From NCBI GenBank assembly GCA_019359375.1, contig JAHHHL010000044.1, forward strand, positions 1 to 56,037: a stretch of DNA of 56,037 bases. Reading direction: 5' to 3'. The position numbers were made by a program, and so were the translations under genes. Positions 33,445-43,819 of this stretch are shown piece after piece (the first letter of the stretch is position 1; each line of letters opens with the position of its first letter). The notes beneath the pieces are model-generated. The model was not told where the DNA came from. It made no database searches and worked only from the letters and a program-made list of their open reading frames with translations. The DNA comes from Lyngbya sp. HA4199-MV5. GTDB taxonomy: Bacteria; Cyanobacteriota; Cyanobacteriia; Leptolyngbyales; Leptolyngbyaceae.

Positions 33445-35727
33445 ATGACTGACCCCACTCGATCCCTCTGTCCCTACTGTGGCGTTGGCTGTGGTCTCGA
33501 AGTGTTGCCGCCAGCAGTACCCGGTAAGACCGTAAACCGCGACAAGCAGGGCACTCCTATCTGGCAGGCGCGGGGCGATCGATCTCACCCGTCTAGCCAG
33601 GGGATGGTTTGTGTCAAAGGTGCCACGATTACCGAGTCATTGCACAAAGATCGCTTGCTGCATCCAATGGTGCGCGATTCGCTGCATGAACCCTTTCGCC
33701 GTGCTACGTGGGATGAAGCGTTGGGGCGCGTGGTCGATCGCATCCAAACCGTCCGTGCAACGCAAGGAGCCGATGCTCTCTGTATGTACGGCTCTGGGCA
33801 ATTCAACACCGAAGATTATTATGTGGCGCAGAAGCTCATGAAAGGCTTTCTCGGCACGAACAATTTTGATGCCAACTCGCGCCTCTGCATGTCTTCGGCG
33901 GTCGCGGGCTACGTGCAAAGCTTTGGTGCCGATGGACCTCCCTGCTGCTATGACGATCTGGATTTGACAGACTGTGCCTTTTTGATTGGCACCAATGCGG
34001 CTGAGTGCCATCCCATTATTTTTAATCGCCTGCGGAAACACCACAAGCAAAACAAACAAGTCAAGCTGATTGTAGTCGATCCGCGCAAAACCCAAACCGC
34101 AGACGCAGCGGATTTGCATCTGGCGATCCAGCCTGGAACTGACATCGACTTGCTAAACGGACTTGCCTATTTACTGCTCTATCGGGGCTATCTGGATTCT
34201 GTCTTTGTTGCCAAACACACCAACCACTTCACGGCGTTTGCAGAAGTCATTGAGGACTACAAGCCAGAGATCGTCGCTAAACGCTGCGGCATTTCGGTAG
34301 AAGATTTGGAAACCGCCGCACGGTATTGGGGGGAATCGAAGCGCGTGCTATCGATGTGGTCGATGGGCATCAACCAATCCAGTGAAGGGACGGCGAAGGT
34401 GCGATCGATCATCAACCTGCACCTCATGACGGGACAAATCGGTAAACCAGGAACAGGTCCGTTTTCACTCACCGGGCAACCAAATGCAATGGGCGGACGC
34501 GAAGCCGGGGGGTTATGTAATTTACTGCCAGGGTATCGATCGGTCTTCAACCCTCACGATCGCGCTGAAGTCGAACAGTTTTGGGGGCTGGAGCCAGGAC
34601 AGATTTCTCCAGAGCGAGGACGAACTGCCTGGGAAATGATCACAGGTCTGGAAGACGGAGCCATTGGGTTTCTCTGGATCGCAGCAACCAATCCCGTGGT
34701 GAGTATGCCCGACCTGGAACGGACGAAACACGCGCTGCTGCGATCGCCCTTCACCGTTTATCAAGAAGCCTACTCCCCCACAGAAACGACTCCTTACGCT
34801 CATGTGCTGCTGCCCGCCGCTCAATGGAGTGAGGCACCAGGCACCATGACCAACTCTGAACGGCGTGTCACCTTGTGCCCACAGTTCCGCACACCGCCCG
34901 GTGAAGCGCGTGCCGATTGGGTCATTTTTGCTGAAGTGGCACGGCGATTGGGCTTTGGTAAGCCGTTCACCTTTAACGGTGCGGCAGATGTCCATGCTGA
35001 ATTTGTGCAGTTGACCCAGGGTCGCCCCTGCGATATGACAGGTATCACCCACGATCGACTCCGCCATGAAGGTCCACTGCAATGGCCGTGTCCCAAAGGA
35101 GAGGAAGAAGGCACACGAGACGAAAAAGGACGACTGCGGTTTCCCTCGTTTATCCGTAACCCCCATAAGCCAGCAGTTTCTCGGTTTGCCGCCAAGCGAT
35201 TGTATGGCGATCGCCAGTTTCATACGCCGGATGGTCGCGCTCACTTTTCTGCCTACCACTCACACGGATTAGCAGAACCACCCGATGACCAGTACCCGTT
35301 TGTGCTGACAACGGGCAGGCTTTACGGGCACTGGCATACGCAAACGCGCACGGGACGAGTCGATAAAATTCGTCAAATGTATGATGGTCCGTTTATTGAG
35401 ATTCACCCTCGCGATGCTGTCGCGATCGGGATTCAGAACGGTGCGTGGCTAGAGGTGCGATCGCGCCGAGGGATGGCTCGTTTCCCAGCGAAAGTTACGA
35501 CTGCCATTGCGCCTAAAACCGTCTTTGTACCCATGCACTGGGGCGCACTCTGGGCAAACACCGCCGAAGCAAATGCCCTGACCCATCCTGAAGCCTGCCC
35601 AGACTCCTTTCAACCAGAGCTTAAAGCCTGTGCGGTGCAATTAGTCCCGATCGCCGCTGAAAGCGTGACATCAGAGACAATGGCTGCGGATATGTTGAGT
35701 TCACTGCTACCACCGCTTTCTGTCTGA
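33445..35727 (+). CDS. narB: Ferredoxin-dependent assimilatory nitrate reductase
   Basis: This 760-residue molybdoenzyme reduces nitrate to nitrite with ferredoxin electrons. An N-terminal 4Fe-4S site is seen ([13 protein letters not shown], then MVCVKGA), followed by bis-MGD-binding oxidoreductase domains ([20 protein letters not shown] with the likely molybdenum-ligand Cys, [33 protein letters not shown]). The C-terminal molybdopterin dinucleotide-binding domain begins at about residue 620 ([20 protein letters not shown]). There is no signal peptide, so it is cytosolic. ATG at 33445 is preferred to the GTG 6 bp upstream. It is the last gene of the nir operon as recognised here. Confidence 0.95.
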   Translation: MTDPTRSLCPYCGVGCGLEVLPPAVPGKTVNRDKQGTPIWQARGDRSHPSSQGMVCVKGATITESLHKDRLLHPMVRDSLHEPFRRATWDEALGRVVDRIQTVRATQGADALCMYGSGQFNTEDYYVAQKLMKGFLGTNNFDANSRLCMSSAVAGYVQSFGADGPPCCYDDLDLTDCAFLIGTNAAECHPIIFNRLRKHHKQNKQVKLIVVDPRKTQTADAADLHLAIQPGTDIDLLNGLAYLLLYRGYLDSVFVAKHTNHFTAFAEVIEDYKPEIVAKRCGISVEDLETAARYWGESKRVLSMWSMGINQSSEGTAKVRSIINLHLMTGQIGKPGTGPFSLTGQPNAMGGREAGGLCNLLPGYRSVFNPHDRAEVEQFWGLEPGQISPERGRTAWEMITGLEDGAIGFLWIAATNPVVSMPDLERTKHALLRSPFTVYQEAYSPTETTPYAHVLLPAAQWSEAPGTMTNSERRVTLCPQFRTPPGEARADWVIFAEVARRLGFGKPFTFNGAADVHAEFVQLTQGRPCDMTGITHDRLRHEGPLQWPCPKGEEEGTRDEKGRLRFPSFIRNPHKPAVSRFAAKRLYGDRQFHTPDGRAHFSAYHSHGLAEPPDDQYPFVLTTGRLYGHWHTQTRTGRVDKIRQMYDGPFIEIHPRDAVAIGIQNGAWLEVRSRRGMARFPAKVTTAIAPKTVFVPMHWGALWANTAEANALTHPEACPDSFQPELKACAVQLVPIAAESVTSETMAADMLSSLLPPLSV

Positions 35728-35859
35728 GCGGGATTGAAGAGAGTCCCCACGGGACGGTGCTAGGCAGCGATCCAAGCCCCAGATCAAAAACGAGAATGAT
35801 GCCAAGTCCGGAGTCTACGGTGGCATTCACGTCCCTCGTCCTGTATCCCCTAAAACGCT

Positions 35860-37242
35860 ATGGTACTCAAGTCTTTAAGTAACGAAGCGACGACAGAAAG
35901 CGCTGAAGTGCAGAGCCGCGATGGTGTTAATGAATTAGGCTATCAACAGTTAATCGTCTGCGCGGCACTGATTGGCGTTGCGGGTGGTCTGGTTGCAACT
36001 GCTTATTACTATGTCCTGGAAGCTTGCCTGCATTTAACCTGGCACACTGTACCAGAAGCGATCGCCCCTTTCTTTTCCGTCGCTTTTCCAGCGTGGCATT
36101 ATGTGTGGATTGCGACGACGATCGGGGGCTTTTGTGTAGGGCTGACCCTGCGCTTTATGGGGCTACCCGGTGAAGTAGCGATGGTCGTAGACAAAGTGCA
36201 TGATCCGGGTCGCATTGAGGTGAAGCAAACGCCCGCGATGATTGTCGCGTCGTTGTTTTCCATCACGGCGGGAGGCAGTGCCGGACCCGAAGCACCGCTG
36301 GTACAGATCTTAGGCAGTTTTGGCGGTTGGTTGGGCGGCAAGCTGCGTCTCACGCTGGTGAATACGCGCGTGTTAACGTTTTGCGGCATGAGTGCCGCGC
36401 TGGGTGCCTTTTTTGGCGCACCTTTAGGAGGCGCACTGTTTGCACTGGAACTGCCCCATCGACGCGGGTTGGAATACTACGAAGCGTTGATTCCCGCCGT
36501 GCTGTCCGCCATTCTCAGCTTCTTTGTGTTTCGGTTTAATACAGGGCTGACGATCGGCGGCATGTACCACTTTGCAGCCGTTCCAGAGCTGGCGCTGATC
36601 AACTTGCTCCAAGGCTTGCTGCTCGGTATAGCTGGTGCAGCAGTAGCCGTTACCTTTGTGGGGATCTTTCGGCTGATCGGTTTCCTGTTGAAGCGGCTAG
36701 AACACCACACCATTTTGCTGGCAACGCTCGGTGGTTTGGTGATTGGTCTGCTGGCACTGGCAGTCCCCCAAACGCTGTTTTTTGGTGAGAAAGAAATTCA
36801 GACGATCGTCGAAACAGGCGCAACGTTAGGGCTAACGATGTTGCTCGTCATCGGGTTTACCAAGATGCTGGCGATCGGCTTCACGCTGCATTCTGGGTTT
36901 CGGGGTGGCTTTATCTTTCCCTTGTTTTATCTAGGTGCCACGTTTGGCGATGCGATCGCCCTCAGCGTTCCTGACCTCTCGCCCACGATCGCAATGGTGT
37001 GCATGATGGCAGCAGTGAATGTTGCCATTACCAAAACGCCCATCAGCAGCACGGTGATTCTGAGCGTTTTGTCTGATACGGCAATGGTACCTGTCATTCT
37101 GATCGCCAGTTTTACCAGTTTTTTGCTCACAACCCAGATTTCGCTGATTGGCACCCAGCGATCGCGCATCATTTTCCCTGACGAGCCACGCGTTCAGACA
37201 GCCTCCGAACCGATCGCGGTTGAAGTGCCTGTCGAGGTGTGA
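35860..37242 (+). CDS. ClC-family chloride channel/antiporter
   Basis: This 460-residue integral membrane protein has about ten hydrophobic helices and the ClC fold. The conserved helix-F motif here reads GGSAGPEAPLVQ instead of GREGP, so the usual gating glutamate is replaced by Ala and a Glu follows two residues later. This variant exists in a subgroup of bacterial ClC proteins and may give a channel rather than an H+/Cl- exchanger; that is inference. Other conserved parts include FFGAPLGGALFALE and FRGGFIFPLFYLGATFG. It starts about 130 bp after narB in the same direction, so it may be co-transcribed. A link to anion balance during nitrate uptake is possible. Confidence 0.88.
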   Translation: MVLKSLSNEATTESAEVQSRDGVNELGYQQLIVCAALIGVAGGLVATAYYYVLEACLHLTWHTVPEAIAPFFSVAFPAWHYVWIATTIGGFCVGLTLRFMGLPGEVAMVVDKVHDPGRIEVKQTPAMIVASLFSITAGGSAGPEAPLVQILGSFGGWLGGKLRLTLVNTRVLTFCGMSAALGAFFGAPLGGALFALELPHRRGLEYYEALIPAVLSAILSFFVFRFNTGLTIGGMYHFAAVPELALINLLQGLLLGIAGAAVAVTFVGIFRLIGFLLKRLEHHTILLATLGGLVIGLLALAVPQTLFFGEKEIQTIVETGATLGLTMLLVIGFTKMLAIGFTLHSGFRGGFIFPLFYLGATFGDAIALSVPDLSPTIAMVCMMAAVNVAITKTPISSTVILSVLSDTAMVPVILIASFTSFLLTTQISLIGTQRSRIIFPDEPRVQTASEPIAVEVPVEV

Positions 37243-37245
37243 GGA

Positions 37246-37376
37246 GTTGTTGGTTGTTGGTTGTTAGTTGTTAGCAGAAGGCAAGGGGGCAGAAGGATGA
37301 GGAAAGCTAAAGGCTAAAAAGCTGATGGCTGACTCCTGATTTCTACCTCTAAACCACTCCCTACTCCCTACTCCCG
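37246..37376. repeat. Repeat block between the ClC gene and the geranylgeranyl-reductase-like gene
   Basis: The block has GGTTGTTGGTTGTTAG units, then AAGGCTAAAAAGCTGATGGCTG, and then ACTCCCTACTCCCTACTCCC. These are the same unit types found at 13.8, 22.4 and 32.1 kb. It separates convergent genes, and no clean terminator is visible. Confidence 0.7.
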
Positions 37377-38501
37377 CTACCCCATCCCTGGAATCAAACT
37401 GCTGCTAAGCCGCTTCAGCGCACGGTTTGCCACATCGGCATAGCGCAACTCCCCGCACAAAATCTGCCCGATGCGCTCAGTAGCAGCAGGTCGCTTGATT
37501 CCCACCTTATAGCCAATGTTAGGAATGCGGTAAAACACCCCTGCCAGTCGTTGTGCCCAAGCCATATCAGCCCCCCACTCATTATTGATGAGGTCTGTGT
37601 AGCTTTGCAGAGCGTTGACGTTGCCTGCCAGTGCTTCGTCGATCGCGCCTGCCGCCTTGACTCCTGTGAAGATAGCCGGACGAATCCCTTCCGCCGTGAA
37701 GGGGTCAACTACACAGGCAGCTTCTCCAGCCAACAGAGCATTCTGGGTGTGCAGGGTTTGGTTCCCATCCCACAGGCAGAGTGTGTGAGCCGTGAGTTGA
37801 CCTGCTTTCACGTTCAGACCGGACGTTTGGGCATACTCGGTCAGCAATTTGGTTAAGTTTGTAGGGTCGTTGCCGCGAAACGTTGCAATGCCGAGTGAGT
37901 AACCCTCAGCTTTGGGAAACCGCCAGATGTAGCCGTTTTTGACCATGCCAAACTCAAAGTAGGCTTTCGTCGCGTCAACATCGGCTGCTGGCACTTCTAG
38001 CACCGCCCCCGATCGCCGCTTCGGTTCTTTGAACCCCAACCATTTGGAGGTCGGTCCCTTAGCCCCATCTGCTGCAATGAGGTAGCGTCCTGTGATGGCT
38101 CCATCAGAAGTGTTTACCTGCCAGTGGTCAGTCTTGAACTCAATGCCCGTTGCCTCCGTGCTGTCTCTCAGCTCAGCGCCCTGCTTTTGCGCTTGCTGCA
38201 CCAGAAAGTGATCAAAGACATCGCGGCGTACCATCCACATCGGCTCAGAGGTTTGCAGCTTAGCATCAACGGGATCACCGAGTTTCCAGGTGTAGCGGAT
38301 GTTTTCAAGCTTGCGATCAATCGCGGGTGCAAAATCGAAGTCAAACCATTGTGCGATCGCGGGAGAAACCCCACCACTACAGGGCTTATAGCGCGGTAAG
38401 GACTGTTTTTCGAGCAACAGCACCGATCGCCCCCGCTTTGCCAAATGATACGCCGCACTTGCTCCGGCGGGACCCGCTCCCACAACTATGCAATCAAACA
38501 T
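37377..38501 (-). CDS. Geranylgeranyl reductase family flavoprotein
   Basis: This 374-residue FAD-dependent oxidoreductase has a Rossmann motif at the N-terminus (VVGAGPAGASAAYHLAKRG), the family motif PRYKPCSGG (about 41-49) and the second FAD motif GEAACVVDPFTAEGIRPA (about 275-292). The family saturates isoprenoid chains (chlorophyll, tocopherol, archaeal lipids). True ChlP of cyanobacteria is about 405 residues and diverges here, so this is probably a paralogue with another prenyl substrate. It is soluble, perhaps membrane-associated. It stands alone with convergent and divergent neighbours. Confidence 0.85.
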   Translation of the reverse strand: MFDCIVVGAGPAGASAAYHLAKRGRSVLLLEKQSLPRYKPCSGGVSPAIAQWFDFDFAPAIDRKLENIRYTWKLGDPVDAKLQTSEPMWMVRRDVFDHFLVQQAQKQGAELRDSTEATGIEFKTDHWQVNTSDGAITGRYLIAADGAKGPTSKWLGFKEPKRRSGAVLEVPAADVDATKAYFEFGMVKNGYIWRFPKAEGYSLGIATFRGNDPTNLTKLLTEYAQTSGLNVKAGQLTAHTLCLWDGNQTLHTQNALLAGEAACVVDPFTAEGIRPAIFTGVKAAGAIDEALAGNVNALQSYTDLINNEWGADMAWAQRLAGVFYRIPNIGYKVGIKRPAATERIGQILCGELRYADVANRALKRLSSSLIPGMG

Positions 38502-39213
38502 GAGACCGACTCTCCTTCAACACTTCAAGTTCTTTAATGCCAGCAGCTTGGCAGCTTTGTTCAGAAACCTCTTTCAACGGGTAATGCATCAGATCAGCAC
38601 GCTTACTACTGCCCATGACTGCGGGTTGGACGCTCCTAGTAGACCAAAAAACGGTTTGAAATACCGTAGAGCGTCTCGCTCACGACGTGGGCAAGATGCC
38701 CGCACTACGTTTCATCATTTCCTGGTTGCTCTACTAGATTCACAATCCCCGTATGGTTGTAATCTACGCGGTTAGAAAATGTGCCAGAAATTTTACTGAA
38801 GTCGATCCTATCCTCAGGAGTCGCGTGTGTTAAGCCTCAGTCGATTGACGTAGTTCAGGGCAGCATGGACTATTGTTCACTCAAAGCTTCAGGGAAGATA
38901 CGTTGGAAGCAGAGCCAGGGGATGTCCATCTAAGTACTCGCCTCAATTATGCGATTCACCAGTTATACGGAGTGCAAAGTTCCGATAAGAATCTTAGGAT
39001 GTAAGCATAAATCTTTCATGAAGCGTGCTGCCTCACTCAGTACTGCTAACAACCAGTGATCGGCTTGGCACTCCAGTACTGGGCAAGGCTGAACAAGAGG
39101 ATGCGATCGCGCAAATTAAGCTTTACTCAAACTAAGCTTTACTCAAATTAAGCTTTACAGTGAGCGAGGCATTTGCCTGTACCCATTGCGACCAATTTGG
39201 TGAGGTTAAATTT
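38502..39213. other. Long intergenic region with short repeats
   Basis: No convincing gene is seen. An inverted repeat GTGGGCAAGATGCCCGCAC (38687-38705) resembles dispersed GGGCAAGATGCCC hairpins common in cyanobacteria. A 16-bp tandem repeat lies at the right end. One 95-residue frame at the left end is rich in Arg/Ser and reads like antisense or repeat DNA, so it is not called. Confidence 0.5.
39117..39158. repeat. 16-bp tandem repeat (TAAGCTTTACTCAAAC, 2.6 units)
   Basis: Two 16-bp units differ at one base and a third partial unit follows. The array ends 55 bp before the ATG of the small protein gene, so it lies in the likely promoter or leader region. Confidence 0.85.
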
Positions 39214-39405
39214 ATGCTTTGGGAACTTTGTATTCGGTATCCAAACGGGCAAGAGCGCGCCCTACGCTCTTACAAAAATCGTGAAGTAGCCCTCAAGCGC
39301 ATTGATGCCATTTATGCAGAAGGCTACCCCATGCATGTTGCCTACATTGTGCGTCCAGCGCAGGGAATCGTCTTTGGTGGGCAGTTGGCAGCCATTAGTC
39401 TCTGA
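39214..39405 (+). CDS. Small conserved protein of unknown function
   Basis: This 63-residue protein starts at ATG after GGTGAGG; an in-frame GTG at 39160 would add 18 residues that look unrelated. The sequence is compact and globular in character, without a signal or membrane segment (LWELCIRYPNGQERALRSYK, EVALKRIDAIYAEGYPMHVA). Similar short proteins are widespread in cyanobacteria as I remember them, but I cannot name a family with certainty. It converges on frr. Confidence 0.65.
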   Translation: MLWELCIRYPNGQERALRSYKNREVALKRIDAIYAEGYPMHVAYIVRPAQGIVFGGQLAAISL

Positions 39406-39429
39406 AGAGGTGGTCAAGGCAAGCGTTAG

Positions 39430-39978
39430 TTAAACCTTCAGGATGTCTTTTTCTTTTTCAGCTAAAACTTCGTCTACTTTCGCAATGTATTTGTCCGTCA
39501 GCTTCTGAATTTTGTCCTGCAAATCGCGGGCTTCATCCTCAGGCAATTCGCTACTCTTTTCTTGCTTTCGCACAGAATCAACCGCATCGCGCCGGATATT
39601 GCGAACAGAGACTTTCCCCTCTTCCGCATACTTTGCCGCTATTTTGACGAGTTCTTTCCGTCGATCGCTCGTAAGGGGTGGGATATTGAGACGAATCGTC
39701 GAGCCATCGTTGTTTGGCGTTAACCCAATATCTGACAAAGAAATTGCCTTCTCAATTAAGCTCAGACTACTCCGGTCAAACGGCTGTACGGTTATCGTGG
39801 AAGCGTCCGGTGTATTAATATTCGCCAGCGATTTCAGTGGCGTAGGCGCACCGTAGTATTCAACCTGGACGCGATCGAGAATTGAGGCGTTGGCGCGCCC
39901 AGTCCGAATCGTATTGAACGATCGCTGAGTGGCTTCAACTGCCTTTTGCATGTGTTCTTCAACGTCAGCTAACTTCAC
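39430..39978 (-). CDS. frr: Ribosome recycling factor
   Basis: This 182-residue cytosolic factor works with EF-G to split post-termination ribosomes. It begins at GTG ([20 protein letters not shown]), with GGAGG seven bases before it. This start gives the normal family length, whereas the longer frame reads into pyrH. Conserved features are [12 protein letters not shown], the ligand-like [16 protein letters not shown] and the C-terminal helix [20 protein letters not shown]. Its start overlaps the end of pyrH by 14 bp, so translation is probably coupled. Confidence 0.95.
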   Translation of the reverse strand: MKLADVEEHMQKAVEATQRSFNTIRTGRANASILDRVQVEYYGAPTPLKSLANINTPDASTITVQPFDRSSLSLIEKAISLSDIGLTPNNDGSTIRLNIPPLTSDRRKELVKIAAKYAEEGKVSVRNIRRDAVDSVRKQEKSSELPEDEARDLQDKIQKLTDKYIAKVDEVLAEKEKDILKV

Positions 39979-40693
39979 AAGAACCTCCGACAAGCGTTCC
40001 AATTTGTTCGCCCGCAACGGCTCGACGCACATTTCCTTTCACAGAAAGGTCAAACACGATGATCGGGATACTGTTGTCCTTACACAAGGATATCGCAGTA
40101 CTGTCCATCACCCGTAGATCTTGAGTGAGAATATGCCCATAGGTGAGGGATTTGTAACGGCGTGCCTCAGGGTTTGTACGTGGATCGGAGTCGTAAACAC
40201 CATCAACTTTGGTTGCTTTGAATAAGACATCAGCACCAATTTCAGCCGCCCGCAGTGCTGCCGTGGTGTCTGTGGTAAAAAAAGGATTGCCAGAGCCTGC
40301 GCCAAAAATGACTACGCGCCCTTTTTCAAGATGGCGGATCGCACGTCGCCGAATGTACGGTTCTGCAACTTCCTGCATGGAAATCGCCGTTTGAACGCGC
40401 GTTGGTACCCCAATCTGCTCTAGCGCATCTTGAAGGGTCATAGCGTTCATGACGGTAGCGATCATGCCAATATAGTCAGCAGTCGCACGATCCATGCCCG
40501 CAGCAGCGCCTTTAACTCCCCGGAAGATATTGCCGCCGCCAACGACGATCGCCACTTGTACGCCGCTGGCAATCACGTCGGCAACTTCTTGTGCAATGTC
40601 TTGCACAATGTTGGCATCGATTCCGTAGGAAAGCTCACCCATCAGGGCTTCACCGCTTAACTTCAGCACGACCCGCTGGTAAGTGACTCCCAT
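39965..40693 (-). CDS. pyrH: UMP kinase
   Basis: This 242-residue enzyme of the amino-acid-kinase fold phosphorylates UMP to UDP. It opens with [13 protein letters not shown] (phosphate-binding loop) and has [11 protein letters not shown] (about residues 46-56), the UMP-binding [17 protein letters not shown] and [20 protein letters not shown]. Bacterial enzymes are hexameric, activated by GTP and inhibited by UTP. It is first of the pyrH-frr pair, an order conserved across bacteria. The ATG is clear. Confidence 0.96.
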   Translation of the reverse strand: MGVTYQRVVLKLSGEALMGELSYGIDANIVQDIAQEVADVIASGVQVAIVVGGGNIFRGVKGAAAGMDRATADYIGMIATVMNAMTLQDALEQIGVPTRVQTAISMQEVAEPYIRRRAIRHLEKGRVVIFGAGSGNPFFTTDTTAALRAAEIGADVLFKATKVDGVYDSDPRTNPEARRYKSLTYGHILTQDLRVMDSTAISLCKDNSIPIIVFDLSVKGNVRRAVAGEQIGTLVGGSCEVS

Positions 40694-41027
40694 GTGGTGC
40701 TATTTCTCTCACTCCAGGTTGCTTTCAACCATAACGATACTCCTTCGTGGCGAGATTCGTCCACTTTGCTTGGCAACAAGTGAATGAATGGGTGAGGTCT
40801 GTTGATGTCGCCCTCTGTGCCTTGAGACCCGTACAATAAACGCCAATCAGCGATCGCACAGGGTTTCTATTGCACATGCTTGTCTGCGCGATTAATTGTT
40901 TGTGCGATCGACCAACTGCCGTTCTACAGCCGTTTTCATTTGCATTCACCACACCCCGCACCCTACACCTCACACCCGCATTCATCAGACTGTGGCTTAC
41001 CCAATCAGTAGTCGCTGTAAGTCTGCT
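40694..41027. other. Intergenic region, no gene seen
   Basis: This region lies upstream of pyrH and downstream of rfbB. It contains scattered GCGATCG motifs and a C/A-rich stretch (CACCACACCCCGCACCCTAC). No hairpin with a T run and no open frame of coding character is seen. Confidence 0.5.
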
Positions 41028-42131
41028 CTAAACGCTGGTATACACCTTTGAGTAGTAAGCCTGGTACTCTTCAGAGAGGAGTGGTTGCCACCAGTCGCGG
41101 TTTGCCAGATACCACTCCACTGTTTGTCGCAAGCCCGTTTCGATCGTTTGTGCGGGAGTCCAGCCCAACTCAGTCTTCAGCTTGGTGGCGTTGATGGCAT
41201 AGCGGCGATCGTGTCCTGCCCGATCTTTCACGAACGTAATCAGTTTGCTGGACGGACGCACAGGCAAGTCCGGTGCCAGTTCATCCATCAGCGCGCACAG
41301 CATGTGAACGAGATCTAAATTCTTGACTTCGTTGTTGCCACCAATGTTGTACGTCTCGCCCGGTGCGCCACGATGAATCACCATATCCAGCGCGCTGCAA
41401 TGGTCGCCTACATAGAGCCAATCACGAATGTTCTGCCCGTCGCCATACACGGGTAGCGGTTTGCCCATCAAAATGTTGATGCACATGAGCGGGATGAGCT
41501 TTTCAGGAAAATGGTAGGGACCGTAGTTATTGGAGCAGTTTGTCATGAGCGTCGGTAGCCCATAGGTGTGGTAGTAGGCACGTACCAGGTGATCGCTACC
41601 CGCCTTCGACGCAGAATAGGGACTATTCGGTGCGTAAGGAGTCGTTTCAGAAAACGCTGGATCGTCCGCACCCAGGCTGCCGTAGACTTCATCGGTAGAC
41701 ACATGATGGAAGCGGAAATGCGTTGGCTCCTGCTGTGCTTTCCAATATTGCCGAAAGGCTTCCACTAACGTGAAGGTGCCATTGATATTCGTCCGCACAA
41801 AGGCATCAGGTCCCAAAATGGAGCGATCGACATGGGACTCGGCGGCAAAGTGCGCGATCGTATCGACGGCTTCTTCTTCTAGCAAGGCATCAACCAATGC
41901 ACGATCGCAGATATCACCCTGTACAAAGCGTAGATTTGCCTGTTCTTCTTGCGCTGCCAGCGTTTTACGGTTGCCTGCATAGGTAAGGGCATCGAGCACG
42001 ATGACGCGATCGCCCGGATACTTCGCACACCAATGATGCACAAAATTAGCGCCAATAAAGCCTGCCCCACCCGTGATTAAAATGGTGCGTGGGGTTCTGG
42101 ATGACGATTGTTCTTGTTCTATACGTGTCAT
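41028..42131 (-). CDS. rfbB: dTDP-glucose 4,6-dehydratase
   Basis: This 367-residue short-chain dehydrogenase-type enzyme converts dTDP-glucose to dTDP-4-keto-6-deoxyglucose. NAD binds at [15 protein letters not shown] (about 20-34), and the catalytic triad is visible as STDEVYG and [10 protein letters not shown], with [11 protein letters not shown] and [18 protein letters not shown] typical of RmlB. A 15-residue polar N-terminal extension precedes the fold. It is the last gene of a minus-strand set after rfbC, rfbA and a glycosyltransferase. The reductase RfbD is not encoded in the window. Confidence 0.95.
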   Translation of the reverse strand: MTRIEQEQSSSRTPRTILITGGAGFIGANFVHHWCAKYPGDRVIVLDALTYAGNRKTLAAQEEQANLRFVQGDICDRALVDALLEEEAVDTIAHFAAESHVDRSILGPDAFVRTNINGTFTLVEAFRQYWKAQQEPTHFRFHHVSTDEVYGSLGADDPAFSETTPYAPNSPYSASKAGSDHLVRAYYHTYGLPTLMTNCSNNYGPYHFPEKLIPLMCINILMGKPLPVYGDGQNIRDWLYVGDHCSALDMVIHRGAPGETYNIGGNNEVKNLDLVHMLCALMDELAPDLPVRPSSKLITFVKDRAGHDRRYAINATKLKTELGWTPAQTIETGLRQTVEWYLANRDWWQPLLSEEYQAYYSKVYTSV

Positions 42132-42238
42132 AAGGTTTAAGGATTCACATTAATTCAAGCTGGACTGGTCATCATCTCAAGCAGTGAAGCAACGCCCCGT
42201 AAATTGGCGGAAGCATTGCTTTATAACACTTCTACACT

Positions 42239-43627
42239 TCACACTCTGCTAACAGCGCTATCCGGCATGATCACCGATCGTGAAGCCAGGGACTCGTCTA
42301 AGACACGTCGATAAATTTCTAGAATGAAATCAGCTTTGACATCCCAATCAAACTGGCTCACTGCATGGTAATAGCCCATTTGTCCCATTGCTTGACGCAG
42401 CTCTGGAGACGTTGCCATCCGAATCATGGCTGCTGTGAGATCATCAACAAACAATGCCTGCGATCGTGGCTCAACTAAAATGCCACAGGAATCATTCAAA
42501 TAATCTGAAGGTCCACCCCAATTCGTTGCAATAACTGGAATGCCCATCGCCATTGACTCTAAAACCACTGCCCCCCCACACTCCAGCATGCTAGGCAAGA
42601 CCATCACATCCGACTGTTGTAACCGCTGAGCGCACTCACTTTGAGATAACCACCCTGGAAAGGTCACCGAACCGCTGGGTTGCGACTGTTTCAGGCTTAC
42701 TTGATCGCCCGGTTGCAGAGTATCTGAGTGCAATAAGCCCAGGGCGATCGCCTGATCTTTCAAGCGAGCAAATTCCGGTCCGTCGCCAATAATTTCTAGC
42801 TCCACAGGTAACGTTTGGGCAACGCGCTCAAACGCTAACAGCAAAAGGTCAACTGCTTTCCAATGGACGAGCCGACCCACAAAAACAAACTTAGTGCGTC
42901 GAACCGTTACGTCTAGGCTCGATCGTGTGGAAGCAACATCGCGGCGTTTAAGCTTCTGCTCCCACAGTGACAGGTCAATACCATTCTCATGTAGCTCAAG
43001 CACACAGTCACACGCCCCCTTGGGTAATGCCGCCCGAGTGCGTGCATTCGCCACCAGTAAGGCTGCCGCTCGACGCTTGCCTGGTAGCAAATAATTCAAC
43101 CAGTTCGCCACCAAACGCCCAGCTTCAAACGACAGATGAACAAAGCGGCTTTGCATGTACCGAAAAGGGGGTGGATAGTTCATGCCGCCATTCATGGGTC
43201 CAATAATGACAGGTGCACCGACATCAAAAATTAGCGATGGCTCTTTCGGGGAGACGGGAATTGGCTGATGTATAACATTAATTTGGTGGAGTTGTACCGT
43301 TTTTCTGACGAGCAGGCGCTGCGCCAACTGAGTGATAAGGCGCGAAACAAAGCCAACGGTTACGTAGGCTAGCCGCTGTGGCAAAAGACAGCCTATTTTC
43401 CATAAGAACCGATGCAGAAAGGTCTCATAGACAAAGTAGACGCGATCGAAGTCCTTTCCTAAAAGCAGCTTCAACTCGTCACGCGTGCGCTCATGCACAA
43501 CCAGCCAGACCTCAACCTGGCGTTTACGCAGCACTCGAAAATAGTGAAGCGGTAGTGCCGCCTCACCGCCAAATTTTGCCGATGCATGTTCTGCTACAAG
43601 CAGCACACGGGGTTTATTGCTAGTCAT
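42239..43627 (-). CDS. Glycosyltransferase family 4 protein
   Basis: This 462-residue GT-B-fold enzyme transfers a sugar, probably in cell-surface polysaccharide synthesis. The N-terminal acceptor domain (VLLVAEHASAKFGGEAALPL) is followed at about residue 245 by the GT1/GT4 donor domain (KFVFVGRLVHWKAVDLLLLA, then LEIIGDGPEFARLKDQA). The conserved ESMAMGIPVIATNWGGPSDY carries the glutamate that contacts the nucleotide sugar. No signal peptide is seen. Its place between rfbA and rfbB suggests use of a dTDP-deoxysugar, but the donor cannot be read from sequence. Confidence 0.88.
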   Translation of the reverse strand: MTSNKPRVLLVAEHASAKFGGEAALPLHYFRVLRKRQVEVWLVVHERTRDELKLLLGKDFDRVYFVYETFLHRFLWKIGCLLPQRLAYVTVGFVSRLITQLAQRLLVRKTVQLHQINVIHQPIPVSPKEPSLIFDVGAPVIIGPMNGGMNYPPPFRYMQSRFVHLSFEAGRLVANWLNYLLPGKRRAAALLVANARTRAALPKGACDCVLELHENGIDLSLWEQKLKRRDVASTRSSLDVTVRRTKFVFVGRLVHWKAVDLLLLAFERVAQTLPVELEIIGDGPEFARLKDQAIALGLLHSDTLQPGDQVSLKQSQPSGSVTFPGWLSQSECAQRLQQSDVMVLPSMLECGGAVVLESMAMGIPVIATNWGGPSDYLNDSCGILVEPRSQALFVDDLTAAMIRMATSPELRQAMGQMGYYHAVSQFDWDVKADFILEIYRRVLDESLASRSVIMPDSAVSRV

Positions 43628-43819
43628 ATCAGGCTTCTCGACGCTGGTAATACACCCATTGGCAAAGCAGTTTTACAACATAGGGGGTAGGCTAACACGC
43701 TCTATTGGTCAGTGAGTGATGAGGGGTGTTTTACTCACTGCCTTGGAGCGAAGAGCATTGAGAACAAATTGAGGAGCGCTCGGCATCACTAAGCAGGCTG
43801 GGTGGTGATGCCAGTGACG

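Noticed and set aside
38488-38775. 95-residue frame overlapping the start of the geranylgeranyl-reductase-like gene
   Set aside because: It is rich in Arg, Ser and Leu, crosses an inverted repeat and overlaps the start of a well-supported gene; it reads as non-coding.
39979-40032. Longer N-terminus for ribosome recycling factor
   Set aside because: The extra 18 codons overlap pyrH and exceed the family length; GTG at 39978 with GGAGG upstream gives the standard 182 residues.
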